From positions 1 through 26,603 of the IMG/VR virus record IMGVR_UViG_3300006637_000025: a DNA stretch of 26,603 nucleotides. One strand, 5' to 3'. Below are positions 4,676 through 11,283 of this stretch, in pieces (positions within the stretch are counted from its first letter, which is position 1; each line of letters starts with the position of its first letter). The DNA comes from a virus. The notes beneath the pieces were generated by a model, which had not been told where the DNA came from, made no database searches, and saw only the letters and a program-made list of their open reading frames with translations. A program made the position numbers and the translations under genes.

Positions 4676-4837
4676 ATGAAGAACACATACATCAAAAAGT
4701 TGGCCCGCCTCCAGAACGAGATCCGCAAACGCGGACTTTTGAACATCGCCCGCAACCACCTTATGGATGAGAACGAACTGGAGCGCATTATTTCCCAAAA
4801 CACTGACCGCTGCAAGGCGAAGGAGGTGCAGGCGTGA
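4676..4837 (+). CDS. Small basic early protein
   Basis: A 53-residue, lysine/arginine-rich helical protein (MKNTYIKKLARLQNEIRKRG at its start), the first gene of the early operon. No domain is recognised. It has no Shine-Dalgarno site; the ATG sits in CACCAAATGAAGA, the same 13 bases found at the start of the 5751 gene, and probably close to the mRNA 5' end. The C-terminal codons include the strong AAGGAGGT ribosome binding site (4820-4827) for the next gene, and its stop overlaps that GTG start (GTGA). First-gene position behind a repressible promoter suggests an early regulatory role, but this is inference. Confidence 0.65.
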   Translation: MKNTYIKKLARLQNEIRKRGLLNIARNHLMDENELERIISQNTDRCKAKEVQA

Positions 4838-5073
4838 TCTCAGACTTCGACCGAGAGAACGTTGGCCTGATTTTGAGAGGCCATGGCGACTGGTTTGGAG
4901 CGAAGCTGCTGCGCCTTTACGCCAAAGCTGACACGCAGAACCGGGACCGCATTGCACAAGGATTCCCCGACTACGCCGAAGCGTACAACGCCTGGTTCAA
5001 CCGGGACGCTGACGCCCATTGGGATGACCGCCCCGTAAACCCCGACCCTGAAACTTACAAAATTCATGAGTGA
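4834..5073 (+). CDS. Hypothetical early protein
   Basis: A 79-residue acidic protein with a GTG start supported by a near-perfect AAGGAGGT six bases upstream and a GTGA overlap with the preceding stop. The sequence is helical in its first half (GLILRGHGDWFGAKLLRLYAKAD) and rich in Asp, Trp and Asn later (AYNAWFNRDADAHWDD). I do not recognise the family, though it resembles the small accessory proteins that precede recombinases in phage early operons. Its end overlaps the ERF gene start by eight bases. Confidence 0.7.
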   Translation: MISDFDRENVGLILRGHGDWFGAKLLRLYAKADTQNRDRIAQGFPDYAEAYNAWFNRDADAHWDDRPVNPDPETYKIHE

Positions 5074-5731
5074 ATCCCATCTCATTTACACCCTGGTTCC
5101 GAAGGTTGCCGCAGCAGTCGGCTCCATCGGGAAGAACAGCCGCAATGAACATTTCCGCTTTAACTACCGGAGCATTGACGACGTTTACGCGGCACTGCAC
5201 AAGGCCCTCATTGAGCATGAGGTGACCGTCACACCCTTCGTCCAGTCTGCTGAATATGACGGCACTGCGTGCCGCCTGATCGTAGACTACGTCCTGTCCG
5301 CCACTGATGGTTCCTCCATCACCTCGCGCATTGCCTCCGAGGCGCAGGACAAGGCTGACAAAGCGACTTCCAAAGCCCTTTCGATGGCTTTCAAGTATTG
5401 GGCATTCCAACAATTTTGCATCCCAGTAGAGGGATCGGACGACGGGGATGCCGGTGGACTTGTTCCGGGCGGCGCAAGGAAATCGGCTCCCCGTCAGGCG
5501 AGGCGGAACGGAGAAAGCGACGGTAAGGCTGTTCAGGAGCTTGCCAAGCAGCTTGGCCCGAAGTGGGTGCCGGTCGCGGAAAGCTTTTTTGCGGACAAAG
5601 GCAAACTGAAGGCTGGTGAAACATTGTCCACACTGGACCCGGATATGGCTGCGGAGTCTGTGAAGCGGTTTGACGACTTCATCAAGGCCCTTGAGAAACA
5701 CGCAGAAGAGAAAAGCATCATGCCATCCTAA
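5066..5731 (+). CDS. erf: ERF-family single-strand annealing recombinase
   Basis: The 221-residue protein has the features of the ERF family (essential recombination function, as in phage P22): IGKNSRNEHFRFNYRSIDDVYAALHKAL (about 21-48) and DKADKATSKALSMAFKYWAFQQFCIP (95-120), which match the conserved KN..F.Y..LDDV and DKA..KALS.A.KY...FCI blocks. ERF proteins bind single-stranded DNA and anneal complementary strands, helping circularise or repair the phage genome. The region after residue 125 is a flexible basic linker (GARKSAPRQARRNGES), followed by a helical C-terminal domain. It is encoded early, upstream of an exonuclease, an SSB-like protein and a resolvase-like nuclease, together making a recombination module. 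Confidence 0.88.
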   Translation: MSESHLIYTLVPKVAAAVGSIGKNSRNEHFRFNYRSIDDVYAALHKALIEHEVTVTPFVQSAEYDGTACRLIVDYVLSATDGSSITSRIASEAQDKADKATSKALSMAFKYWAFQQFCIPVEGSDDGDAGGLVPGGARKSAPRQARRNGESDGKAVQELAKQLGPKWVPVAESFFADKGKLKAGETLSTLDPDMAAESVKRFDDFIKALEKHAEEKSIMPS

Positions 5732-5750
5732 CCTTAAACTCCAACACCAA

Positions 5751-6101
5751 ATGAAGACACAAGAATACGACGACACGGGAGTGAGGAATATGTTTTGCGC
5801 CATGATCGCGCTCGCATGTCGCGATGCCCGCTCCATGCGCAAGAAAGGCATCATTGGCGCAGACTGGAAGCCGACACACAAGCGCAATTGCGGCAATCGC
5901 AAGCTCGCCATTGGCTACTACAAAGAGGCTGCTGTGCAGGAGCTTTGCGAGTTCATGCACGGCGACCTTGATGTCCTGCTCACAGAGGCGGGCTGCGAGT
6001 TCACTAGCCGCGATGTGATGGCCGACATAGACGCGGATGTGCGCGGCGAACGGACTAACCGTCACAAGGAATTTGTATGGTTGTTGGAAGGAGAATATTA
6101 A
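5751..6101 (+). CDS. Hypothetical early protein
   Basis: A 116-residue protein starting at ATG 5751; the longer in-frame start at 5670 lies inside the ERF gene. It has a helical, mixed-charge sequence with several cysteines (MFCAMIALACRDARSMRKKG, RNCGNRKLAIGYYKEAAVQELCEFM) and an acidic C-terminal half. I recognise no domain. The start lies in CACCAAATGAAGA, identical to the start of the first early gene, with an A/C-rich leader and no Shine-Dalgarno site. It sits in the recombination module, so a DNA-metabolism role is possible but not shown. Confidence 0.65.
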   Translation: MKTQEYDDTGVRNMFCAMIALACRDARSMRKKGIIGADWKPTHKRNCGNRKLAIGYYKEAAVQELCEFMHGDLDVLLTEAGCEFTSRDVMADIDADVRGERTNRHKEFVWLLEGEY

Positions 6102-6102
6102 C

Positions 6103-6294
6103 ATGCATGATGTAATCACAGATTGGGAAAACTGCGATTGGAAGATGAGCACCGGCTACGGTCTCGTCACCTACCTTGAATGGTGTGACCTGGAGATTGA
6201 GCGGATCAACGATGCGCGCAATCGCATCGGAACTCCGGGTATGGCGCGACTGGAAGTCAGAAACGATCAATGCAGAATCGTCTTGGACAAATGA
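6103..6294 (+). CDS. Small hypothetical early protein
   Basis: A 63-residue protein from ATG 6103, preceded by a good ribosome binding site (GGAAGGAG). It begins one base after the previous stop, and its own stop overlaps the exonuclease start (ATGA). It is rich in Trp, Asp and Asn (ITDWENCDWKMSTGYG) and carries a charged helix DLEIERINDARNRIG. I do not recognise the family. The longer in-frame start at 6037 is inside the preceding gene and is not needed. Confidence 0.65.
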   Translation: MHDVITDWENCDWKMSTGYGLVTYLEWCDLEIERINDARNRIGTPGMARLEVRNDQCRIVLDK

Positions 6295-6968
6295 AAACAC
6301 TAATCTTTGACATCGAAACCGGCCCTGCCCCCGAGGAGGAGATCCGAAGCATGATGCCCGCCTTTGACCCTGAGTCGGTCAAGATGGGCAATCTCAAAGA
6401 CCCGGAGAAGCGGGCTGAGAAGCTGAAGGAGGCGAAGGAGAACTACTACACCGACGCCTACGCCAAGGCCGCGCTCAATGCGTGGTCGGGGCAGGTGTTG
6501 GCAATCGGCTACAAGTGGTTTGGCGAGGACAAGGAACCGGAGATTCTGCACGGCGATGAGGCGGCTATCCTCGACGAATTCGCTGGGATTTGCGCTCATA
6601 TCGCGATGCCTGAAAAGCCGCGATTTTGCGGCTTCAACATCGAGGGCTTCGACCTGCCGTTCCTCGCCCGCCGCTGCATGAAACACGATGTTACGCTTGG
6701 CGATGTATTTCGCCCCGAGCACAATCGCTACTACAACAGCAACGTCATCGACCTGATGAAGATTTGGCAGTGCGGTAACCGCCAAGAGTTCATCTCACTG
6801 AACAGGCTCGCCAAGTTTCTTGGCTGTGAGCAGAAGGACAATCTGGTTGACGGTAAGAACTTCTACCGGTTCTACGAAGATCCAGAGACGCAGCATATTG
6901 CATTGCAGTATCTGCGCCAGGACGTAATTGTAACTGAACAAGTAGCTGAAAAGCTTTTGCCCTACTAA
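6291..6968 (+). CDS. DnaQ/PolB-like 3'-5' exonuclease (DEDD, RNase H fold)
   Basis: The 225-residue product carries the exonuclease motifs in order: Exo I LIFDIETGP (D7, E9), Exo II CGFNIEGFDLPFL (N116, D121) and Exo III QYLRQDVIVT (Y207, D211). These acidic residues bind two metal ions for hydrolysis of DNA 3' ends. It resembles the stand-alone exonucleases related to the proofreading domain of family B polymerases that occur in phages. There is no polymerase domain. A charged insertion (about residues 30-55, PEKRAEKLKEAKENYYTD) lies between motifs I and II. Beside an annealing recombinase it could process ends for strand annealing. The start at 6291 overlaps the previous stop; the 6270 start is less likely. 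Confidence 0.82.
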   Translation: MKTLIFDIETGPAPEEEIRSMMPAFDPESVKMGNLKDPEKRAEKLKEAKENYYTDAYAKAALNAWSGQVLAIGYKWFGEDKEPEILHGDEAAILDEFAGICAHIAMPEKPRFCGFNIEGFDLPFLARRCMKHDVTLGDVFRPEHNRYYNSNVIDLMKIWQCGNRQEFISLNRLAKFLGCEQKDNLVDGKNFYRFYEDPETQHIALQYLRQDVIVTEQVAEKLLPY

Positions 6969-7083
6969 CGGGCAGGGTATCGCGACGGCCAGAGACAACT
7001 GGCTTGTTACTTCATTCGCCCGCCCCGTAGTCGCATAAAAGCGGGGCACAATTTCAACCCAACAACAAACAGAAAGAGAACCC
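6969..7083. promoter_or_regulatory. Intergenic segment with two hairpins before the SSB-like gene
   Basis: This is the largest gap inside the early operon, 115 bases. It contains GCCAG-AGACAA-CTGGC (6989-7004 region) and GCCCCG (7022-7027) paired with CGGGGC (7042-7047), followed by an A/C-rich leader up to the ATG at 7084. There is no long T-run and no clear promoter. It could act in partial termination, mRNA processing or stability to set the level of the SSB-like protein. Confidence 0.35.
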
Positions 7084-7389
7084 ATGATCATCAGACAGAA
7101 AATTGACGTAACCAAAATTGACAAGAACGCCTTGTTCAAGGGGAGTAAAGGAACCTACCTCGACATAACCCTCCTTGAGAACCGGGAAGGTACGGACCAG
7201 TATGGAAATGACTTTATGGTCGTACAGGACATCGGCAAGGAGGCGCGAGAGCGCGGCGAACGAGGCCCCATACTCGGGAATGCAAAGTTTGTGAACCGAG
7301 ACGGGGTGCAGCAGGGCGGCGGTCAGCAGGGCGGGATGCCGCGAGACAACCGCATCGATGACTCGGATGTCCCCGGATGTCCCTTCTAA
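7084..7389 (+). CDS. SSB-like single-stranded DNA-binding protein (putative)
   Basis: A 101-residue protein. The N-terminal two thirds look like a small beta domain (KIDVTKIDKNALFKGSKGTYLDITLLENREG, then DQYGNDFMVVQDIGKEARERG), which I remember as a recurring phage early family. The C-terminus is a Gly/Gln-rich linker (DGVQQGGGQQGGM) ending in an acidic tail DDSDVPGCPF. Linker plus acidic tail with terminal Pro-Phe is the layout of bacterial SSB proteins, whose last residues recruit repair and replication partners. The location between an exonuclease and a resolvase fits. The fold is inferred, not proven, and the tail has an unusual Gly-Cys inserted before the final Pro-Phe. Confidence 0.6.
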   Translation: MIIRQKIDVTKIDKNALFKGSKGTYLDITLLENREGTDQYGNDFMVVQDIGKEARERGERGPILGNAKFVNRDGVQQGGGQQGGMPRDNRIDDSDVPGCPF

Positions 7390-7405
7390 TCTAAACCCAT
7401 AGCCT

Positions 7406-7630
7406 GTGCCCACCCCCGATCATGTTTTTGACATTTTCAAGGATTGGCGGGTGGGCACTGAGCTTCCTGCTCTTGACGGCGTATGCCCTGTTTGTGCTGG
7501 TCGTTTGGCTCACATGGTTAATCTGCGACACAGCGTTTACACTCAAATGTGTATTAGTCAGGCTGATACATACAGGCCCTGCGGGTGGCATAGGCGAAAG
7601 ACAATTCAAGTGAAAGGCAAGAAGCGATGA
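7406..7630 (+). CDS. Small cysteine-rich (zinc-binding-like) protein
   Basis: A 74-residue frame from a GTG at 7406. It has CPVC (about 27-30), then a later Cys and PCGWH, a spacing that could bind zinc. I do not recognise the family. It was chosen over the overlapping hydrophobic frame at 7422-7613 because its stop overlaps the next ATG (ATGA at 7627-7630), as with its neighbours, and because its codons look normal. There is no strong ribosome binding site at the GTG. Confidence 0.55.
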   Translation: MPTPDHVFDIFKDWRVGTELPALDGVCPVCAGRLAHMVNLRHSVYTQMCISQADTYRPCGWHRRKTIQVKGKKR

Positions 7631-7815
7631 ACAACCTCCCGCCAGGGGTCCGCGACTCCGACTACCAAGACCAAGCTGCCTGCATTTCATGCGGCAGCGA
7701 GAGCATCGAATTCCTTGGCGAGGAGGAGTATTGGAACCGGGGGCGAACCGAGCTCGTCATCTGCCTCATGTTTCGCTGCGACAAATGCGAGATCGAATGG
7801 AGTGAGCCGATATGA
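7627..7815 (+). CDS. Small zinc-ribbon protein
   Basis: A 62-residue protein with two CxxC knuckles, CISC (residues 19-22) and CDKC near the C-terminus, separated by about 30 residues with aromatic and acidic content. This is the pattern of a zinc ribbon, typical of small nucleic-acid or protein-binding phage factors. It is coupled at both ends by four-base ATGA overlaps. The partner or target cannot be told from the sequence. Confidence 0.65.
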   Translation: MNNLPPGVRDSDYQDQAACISCGSESIEFLGEEEYWNRGRTELVICLMFRCDKCEIEWSEPI

Positions 7816-8159
7816 GCGGCAAGAGATCACGGGACAAAGGGGCGCGGGGCGAGCGTGAGTTCGCCGAGTTCCTTACAGATCACGGCTTCCCCGCAGAGCG
7901 GGGCTGCCAACACGCGGGAGGCTTTGACTCGCCTGATGTCAAATGCACTTTTTTGCCCCACATTCACCATGAGGTGAAGCGGGTTGAGAGGCTTGACCTA
8001 TGGGGCTCTCTCGATCAGGCGATCAGGGACGCTGGCAGCATGAAGATGCCGGTTGTCCACCACAGACCAAACAGACGCGAATGGATCAGCATTCTCAGGA
8101 CCGAGGATCTGCTGACTCTGTTCAAAGTCATAGCAGCACTACAGGAAAAAGAACAATGA
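7812..8159 (+). CDS. PD-(D/E)XK nuclease, Holliday-junction-resolvase-like
   Basis: The 115-residue protein has the layout of Hjc-like phage resolvases: a basic start with KGARGEREFAEFLTDHGF (E14 or E16 as first metal ligand), then FDSPDVKC (D42), then HHEVKRVERLDLW with the E-x-K pair (E54, K56), followed by a helix (SLDQAIRDAG) and the strand PVVHHRPNR. These residues form a magnesium-dependent nuclease site that cuts branched DNA. It would resolve recombination or replication intermediates made by the ERF system. It overlaps its neighbours by four bases on both sides. Confidence 0.75.
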   Translation: MSGKRSRDKGARGEREFAEFLTDHGFPAERGCQHAGGFDSPDVKCTFLPHIHHEVKRVERLDLWGSLDQAIRDAGSMKMPVVHHRPNRREWISILRTEDLLTLFKVIAALQEKEQ

Positions 8160-8323
8160 GCTACGGAATCGTTGACCGCATCAAGCGGGCTGACACGGTG
8201 AGCGAAGTCAAGAACTTGCGCCAAGAACTTGAGGGATACGACTACGCCAGCGACAAGACCCGACGCAGGGCGGAACGCTGGGCCACTGCTCGCATCGCAC
8301 ACCTCAAATCCAAGGTAGGGTGA
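8156..8323 (+). CDS. Small hypothetical protein
   Basis: A 55-residue basic, helical protein (MSYGIVDRIKRADTVSEVKN at its start) located between the resolvase-like and helicase genes. The ATG at 8156 overlaps the previous stop (ATGA) and its stop overlaps the helicase GTG (GTGA). The frame is open further upstream, but that part overlaps the nuclease gene. No family is recognised; the position suggests a helicase accessory or loader-like function only by guilt of association. Confidence 0.6.
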   Translation: MSYGIVDRIKRADTVSEVKNLRQELEGYDYASDKTRRRAERWATARIAHLKSKVG

Positions 8324-9663
8324 ACCACCCCATAGAAGCAGAGGAGGGCATCCTCGCCTGCTGCTTGATCGATGAGAACAACATCGATGTCGTCGCGCAA
8401 TCGCTGGAATCTGACGCCTTGTCCGATATTCGCATCGCCGCCCTGTGGCGGCTGATGCTTGAAATGCGAAACGATGGCAAGCCAGTTGACAGCATCACCC
8501 TGATCTCCCGTGTCCGCGAGGCGAACCTGGAGCATGAGTGCGGCGGCATTTATTACATCGGTGAGCTTGAGCAGAAGGTGCCCTCGGCGATAAACCTCCC
8601 CTATTACATTGATGTGGTTAAGGAGGCGTACGCCCACAGGCACGGCCTTGAGGCCCTCTCTGAGGCGTCTTTGGGGCTATCGGGTGATCTCACGGCGGAA
8701 CAGGTGTTCGCACGCTTAGAAACGACCACAGAGAGCCTAAAGGAGAAGCACACGCGAGGGCGAAAAAGGACTCGTGTTGACGCCCTCCAGCAGATCATCG
8801 AAGAATGCCAGGAGGCGCACGACGGGAAGGTGCCTGCCATCAAGACTCACTTCCGAAATCTTGATGGCGCCCTTGGAGGCGGGCTCTGGCCCGCCGAACT
8901 GATAGTCGTTGGGGCAAGGCCATCTATGGGTAAGTCAACACTCGCCAAAGATATTGCCTTGAACATGGGGCTGAACGCAGATCCCGTCACGGTGTTCAGC
9001 CTTGAGGATATTGACACAATCTTTTACAGGCGTGCGCTGGCATCTCACGCGAAAGTGCCATTCAACCTTATCAGGAGCGGATTCAAAGACGACAACGGGA
9101 AATACCACGATAGGGCGCACGCCAAGGTCTTGTCCTCAATGGAGCGAATAAGAGATTGTTCGCTTGAAGTTGACGATGAGTCTCCCCTGACAATTTCGCA
9201 GCTTGTGTCAAAAATGAATGAGCATAAACGCAAGCATGGGACTAAGGCGTTTTTTGTGGACTACCTTCAATACTTATCTCCAGACATATCCAAGGACAAG
9301 CGCGACCAAGAGGTGGCTCAAATTTCAAAGGCCCTGAAGTCCGCAGCAAAGCGGCTCAATGTTCCGATTGTTGCCCTGGCCCAACTTAACCGCGACACTG
9401 ACAACCTGAAGCCTGGGGTTCACCCGATTGAAAAGAACCTTGGAGAGTCAGCCGCGATTGAGCGCGATGCAGACGTTATCCTCATGCTGCACAAAGACCA
9501 TGACTTCAGTGAAGAAGACACCGAGATATGGAAAATCAACTGCCATGTTCTAAAGCAACGCAACGGCCCGAAGCACGTAAACGTGCCGCTTCTGATGCAC
9601 AGGAGCACAGTTCACTTTGAAGAGAGAACTCGAAACGATGACTTGGACTGGATCGGGAAGTGA
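8320..9663 (+). CDS. dnaB: DnaB-like replicative DNA helicase
   Basis: At 447 residues this has the full DnaB domain order. The N-terminal domain (about 1-110; EAEEGILACCLID, GGIYYIGELEQKVPSAINLPYYIDVV) is followed by a linker helix and the RecA-like ATPase domain, with Walker A GARPSMGKS (198-206), Walker B FFVDYLQ (311-317), and LAQLNRD and the sensor-like ESAAIERDADVILML further on. It unwinds DNA at the fork using ATP. The GTG start is supported by GTGA overlap with the previous stop and AAGG upstream. No primase or polymerase is seen in the window, so it probably works with host replication proteins. The protein is close to the usual length. Confidence 0.93.
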   Translation: MNHPIEAEEGILACCLIDENNIDVVAQSLESDALSDIRIAALWRLMLEMRNDGKPVDSITLISRVREANLEHECGGIYYIGELEQKVPSAINLPYYIDVVKEAYAHRHGLEALSEASLGLSGDLTAEQVFARLETTTESLKEKHTRGRKRTRVDALQQIIEECQEAHDGKVPAIKTHFRNLDGALGGGLWPAELIVVGARPSMGKSTLAKDIALNMGLNADPVTVFSLEDIDTIFYRRALASHAKVPFNLIRSGFKDDNGKYHDRAHAKVLSSMERIRDCSLEVDDESPLTISQLVSKMNEHKRKHGTKAFFVDYLQYLSPDISKDKRDQEVAQISKALKSAAKRLNVPIVALAQLNRDTDNLKPGVHPIEKNLGESAAIERDADVILMLHKDHDFSEEDTEIWKINCHVLKQRNGPKHVNVPLLMHRSTVHFEERTRNDDLDWIGK

Positions 9664-9938
9664 CTACTCGTGCCCCAATGTCTGGCGGCGGGATTCTTCT
9701 TTTTGAAACTATGAAAATGAAAACAAGACAAACTAAGTGGACCGTCTACCCAGAAGGCGATGAGAACAAACTATACTCAGAGCACGCGACTTACATAGAG
9801 ATCGTCGATGAATCGGGGGGCGAATTTGTAGAAGTCACGCAAAGTGGCAAAACAGTTCAAATCAACCCCGAGGAATGGCCCGAAATCTGGAACACAATCG
9901 GAATCGCAATCAAACAGATCATCGAAAATGAAGACTAA
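9660..9938 (+). CDS. Hypothetical protein, last gene of the rightward operon
   Basis: The frame spans 92 codons from a GTG at 9660 that overlaps the helicase stop (GTGA), matching the coupling used throughout this operon. However, the first 17 residues look unlike the rest, and ATG 9711 or 9717 may be the real start, giving about 75 residues. The body (KWTVYPEGDENKLYSEHATYIEIVDESGGEFVEVTQ) is strand-rich and acidic, ending in a helix (EIWNTIGIAIKQIIENED). I do not recognise the family. It ends 27 bases before the convergent late genes. Confidence 0.55.
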   Translation: MTTRAPMSGGGILLFETMKMKTRQTKWTVYPEGDENKLYSEHATYIEIVDESGGEFVEVTQSGKTVQINPEEWPEIWNTIGIAIKQIIENED

Positions 9939-9942
9939 AACT

Positions 9943-9969
9943 AAAAAAGCTCGCAGGGACGGCTTTCAT
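9943..9969. terminator. Weak bidirectional terminator at the convergence point
   Basis: AAAGC (9946-9950) can pair with GCTTT (9962-9966), with A-residues before and T-residues after, so it could slow transcripts from both sides. The stem is only five pairs and overlaps the stop of the leftward gene. The early and late operons meet here, so some terminator is expected, but this one is weak. Confidence 0.25.
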
Positions 9970-10277
9970 GGTTTCTTTCTGGTCATGCGGAAGGACTGAC
10001 ATAGGCTCTGCTCCATGATCCTAATGTGAGTCTCACTCAAGCCCATATCGTAAACGAAGTTGATAACCTCCACAATTTCGTGGACCAATGCCCGCGCCTG
10101 CTGCTGTCTGGTCGCCCTGGAGTTGATCCATATTTCGGGCTCGGGAGAGTCGAAGGCGAAGCCGTAGACACTGTATGCCTCAAGGTTGGCGGCATACACC
10201 GGAACCGCGTGCGAGCCCACCTGCACATGACAACGCAGCTTGGCGTCTGTCAGGTTGTGCAGTGCGGAACGTTTCAC
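9966..10277 (-). CDS. Small HExxE (zincin-like) phage protein
   Basis: The 103-residue product contains RALVHEIVEVINFVYDMGLSETHIRIMEQSL (63-93), with H66, E67 and E70 forming an H-E-x-x-E motif on a helix. Phage proteins with a similar HEI(L/V)EAI helix followed by a second helix starting L(S/T)H are familiar to me and may be small metallopeptidase-like proteins; the expected third ligand is not obvious. The N-terminal half is strand-rich (VPVYAANLEAYSVYGFAFDSPEPEIWIN). The GTG start overlaps the previous stop as GTGA. It is the last gene of the leftward operon. The substrate is unknown. Confidence 0.55.
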   Translation of the reverse strand: MKRSALHNLTDAKLRCHVQVGSHAVPVYAANLEAYSVYGFAFDSPEPEIWINSRATRQQQARALVHEIVEVINFVYDMGLSETHIRIMEQSLCQSFRMTRKKP

Positions 10278-10504
10278 TTTATAGTGTAGTGTGGGACCGG
10301 ACGAGAAACACCTTTGACGAAGTGCTTCTCAAGCTTTCCGTCATCAAACATTCGCCTGACGCGGCGAGACGCAGCCTCGGGGCTGATGCCCCACTTCTCC
10401 GCAAGCTGGCGAATGTTAAAACTGTTTGGGGGACGCTCTTTCAATACATCATAGTGATTGTATTCGTCCAGTAAGTCTATCCAATTGGGTTTCTTTGTTT
10501 TCAT
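10274..10504 (-). CDS. Winged helix-turn-helix protein
   Basis: From ATG 10504 the product has 76 residues: a basic start (MKTKKPNWIDLLDEY), then FNIRQLAEKWGISPEAASRRVRRMFDDGKLEKH, a clear helix-turn-helix with recognition helix and wing, then a short tail (RPVPHYTIK). The start overlaps the previous stop as ATGA; an upstream in-frame ATG at 10537 is inside the phosphoesterase gene. A DNA-binding regulator at the end of the late operon might control late or lysis genes, but it could equally be a moron with another role. Confidence 0.65.
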   Translation of the reverse strand: MKTKKPNWIDLLDEYNHYDVLKERPPNSFNIRQLAEKWGISPEAASRRVRRMFDDGKLEKHFVKGVSRPVPHYTIK

Positions 10505-11244
10505 TTTAGTCTTAGTGGTTTCGTGTAGAGGCACCATTCATCGTTGATGCGCTCTGCAAGGTTGACAGAAAATTCCCCTGTCTTTTCATTCACCTCACCG
10601 TAGGCGAAGCCGTTGTTCTGTCGCATGGTTAATGGCTGCCTCGCGTTGTAAGGCATGTCCACCTGACATAGCGCGCCAGATGACCACCCCACCCGACGAT
10701 CAATGCCAGGAGCGGACCACATATCAACGGAGTGAATGTGTCCATGGAGCGTTGAGCACCCATAGTCCATGCAGGTCAGTTTGCAGGCAGTTTGCCCAGA
10801 TCGGAAACCGTGAAGGACGCGCAGGTGTCCCATCTTGTAAACCCCTTTCTTCTTGTGATAGGGGCGCATGTCGCATTTAATCTTGCGCATCAGGGCCTCG
10901 ACCTCCAGTGCTCCCGACATGCAGTAGTCGGCAATCATGGCGTCTCCCTGTGTGCGAGCAGCCATCTCCCATAACCTCTCGTCGTGGTTGCCGCGAAGGA
11001 AGACGTGAGGCTTGAATCGGGTCAGGAATTCAAGTCCAGCCTGATAGTCTGCTGTGACAGAGTCTGCCCGCTCCTCCGGGGATGCTCCATTGCGAATGCA
11101 CCTGAAGTCCCATAAGTCCCCGCCAAGAATCCTGATGTGCGGCTTCCAGTGTTTTTCTGTGAACTCATGGAAGACACGAACCGCTTCACGGTCCTGCATG
11201 TCACCATGAACGTCAAAGGCCGCTATCCAGCGTTTACAACTCAT
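10501..11244 (-). CDS. Calcineurin-like metallophosphoesterase
   Basis: The product (247 residues from ATG 11244) carries the ordered metal-binding motifs of this superfamily: AFDVHGD (D11, H13), ILGGDLWD (D43), LRGNHDERLW (N86, H87, D88), VLHG (H145) and TLHGHIHS (H167, H169, H171). Members hydrolyse phosphomonoesters or phosphodiesters, including nucleic acids; the substrate here is unknown. A TTG at 11280 would add 12 residues and start close to the preceding stop, but the ATG is directly before the conserved core. It lies downstream of the phospholipase-like gene in the late leftward operon. Confidence 0.82.
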   Translation of the reverse strand: MSCKRWIAAFDVHGDMQDREAVRVFHEFTEKHWKPHIRILGGDLWDFRCIRNGASPEERADSVTADYQAGLEFLTRFKPHVFLRGNHDERLWEMAARTQGDAMIADYCMSGALEVEALMRKIKCDMRPYHKKKGVYKMGHLRVLHGFRSGQTACKLTCMDYGCSTLHGHIHSVDMWSAPGIDRRVGWSSGALCQVDMPYNARQPLTMRQNNGFAYGEVNEKTGEFSVNLAERINDEWCLYTKPLRLK

Positions 11245-11283
11245 GTCGAGTAGAGGAACAGGATTATTACATTTTTTCAATCG

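Noticed and set aside
4997-5911. A 304-codon leftward frame opposite the ERF gene and the following gene.
   Set aside because: It spans two genes and an intergenic gap on the other strand; the ERF motifs show the plus strand is coding.
7422-7613. A hydrophobic 63-residue frame (FLLLTAYALFVLVVWLTWLI) that looks like a small membrane protein or holin.
   Set aside because: It overlaps the 7406-7630 frame, which has better codon content and an ATGA overlap with the next gene. The hydrophobic sequence is a natural result of reading CTT/GTT-rich codons one base off. No ribosome binding site precedes the ATG.
9928-9999. A 23-codon frame (MKTKTKKARRDGFHGFFLVMRKD) overlapping the end of the last early gene by ATGA-type arrangement.
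   Set aside because: It is very short, runs into the end of the convergent gene and has no further support; possible but not reportable as a gene.
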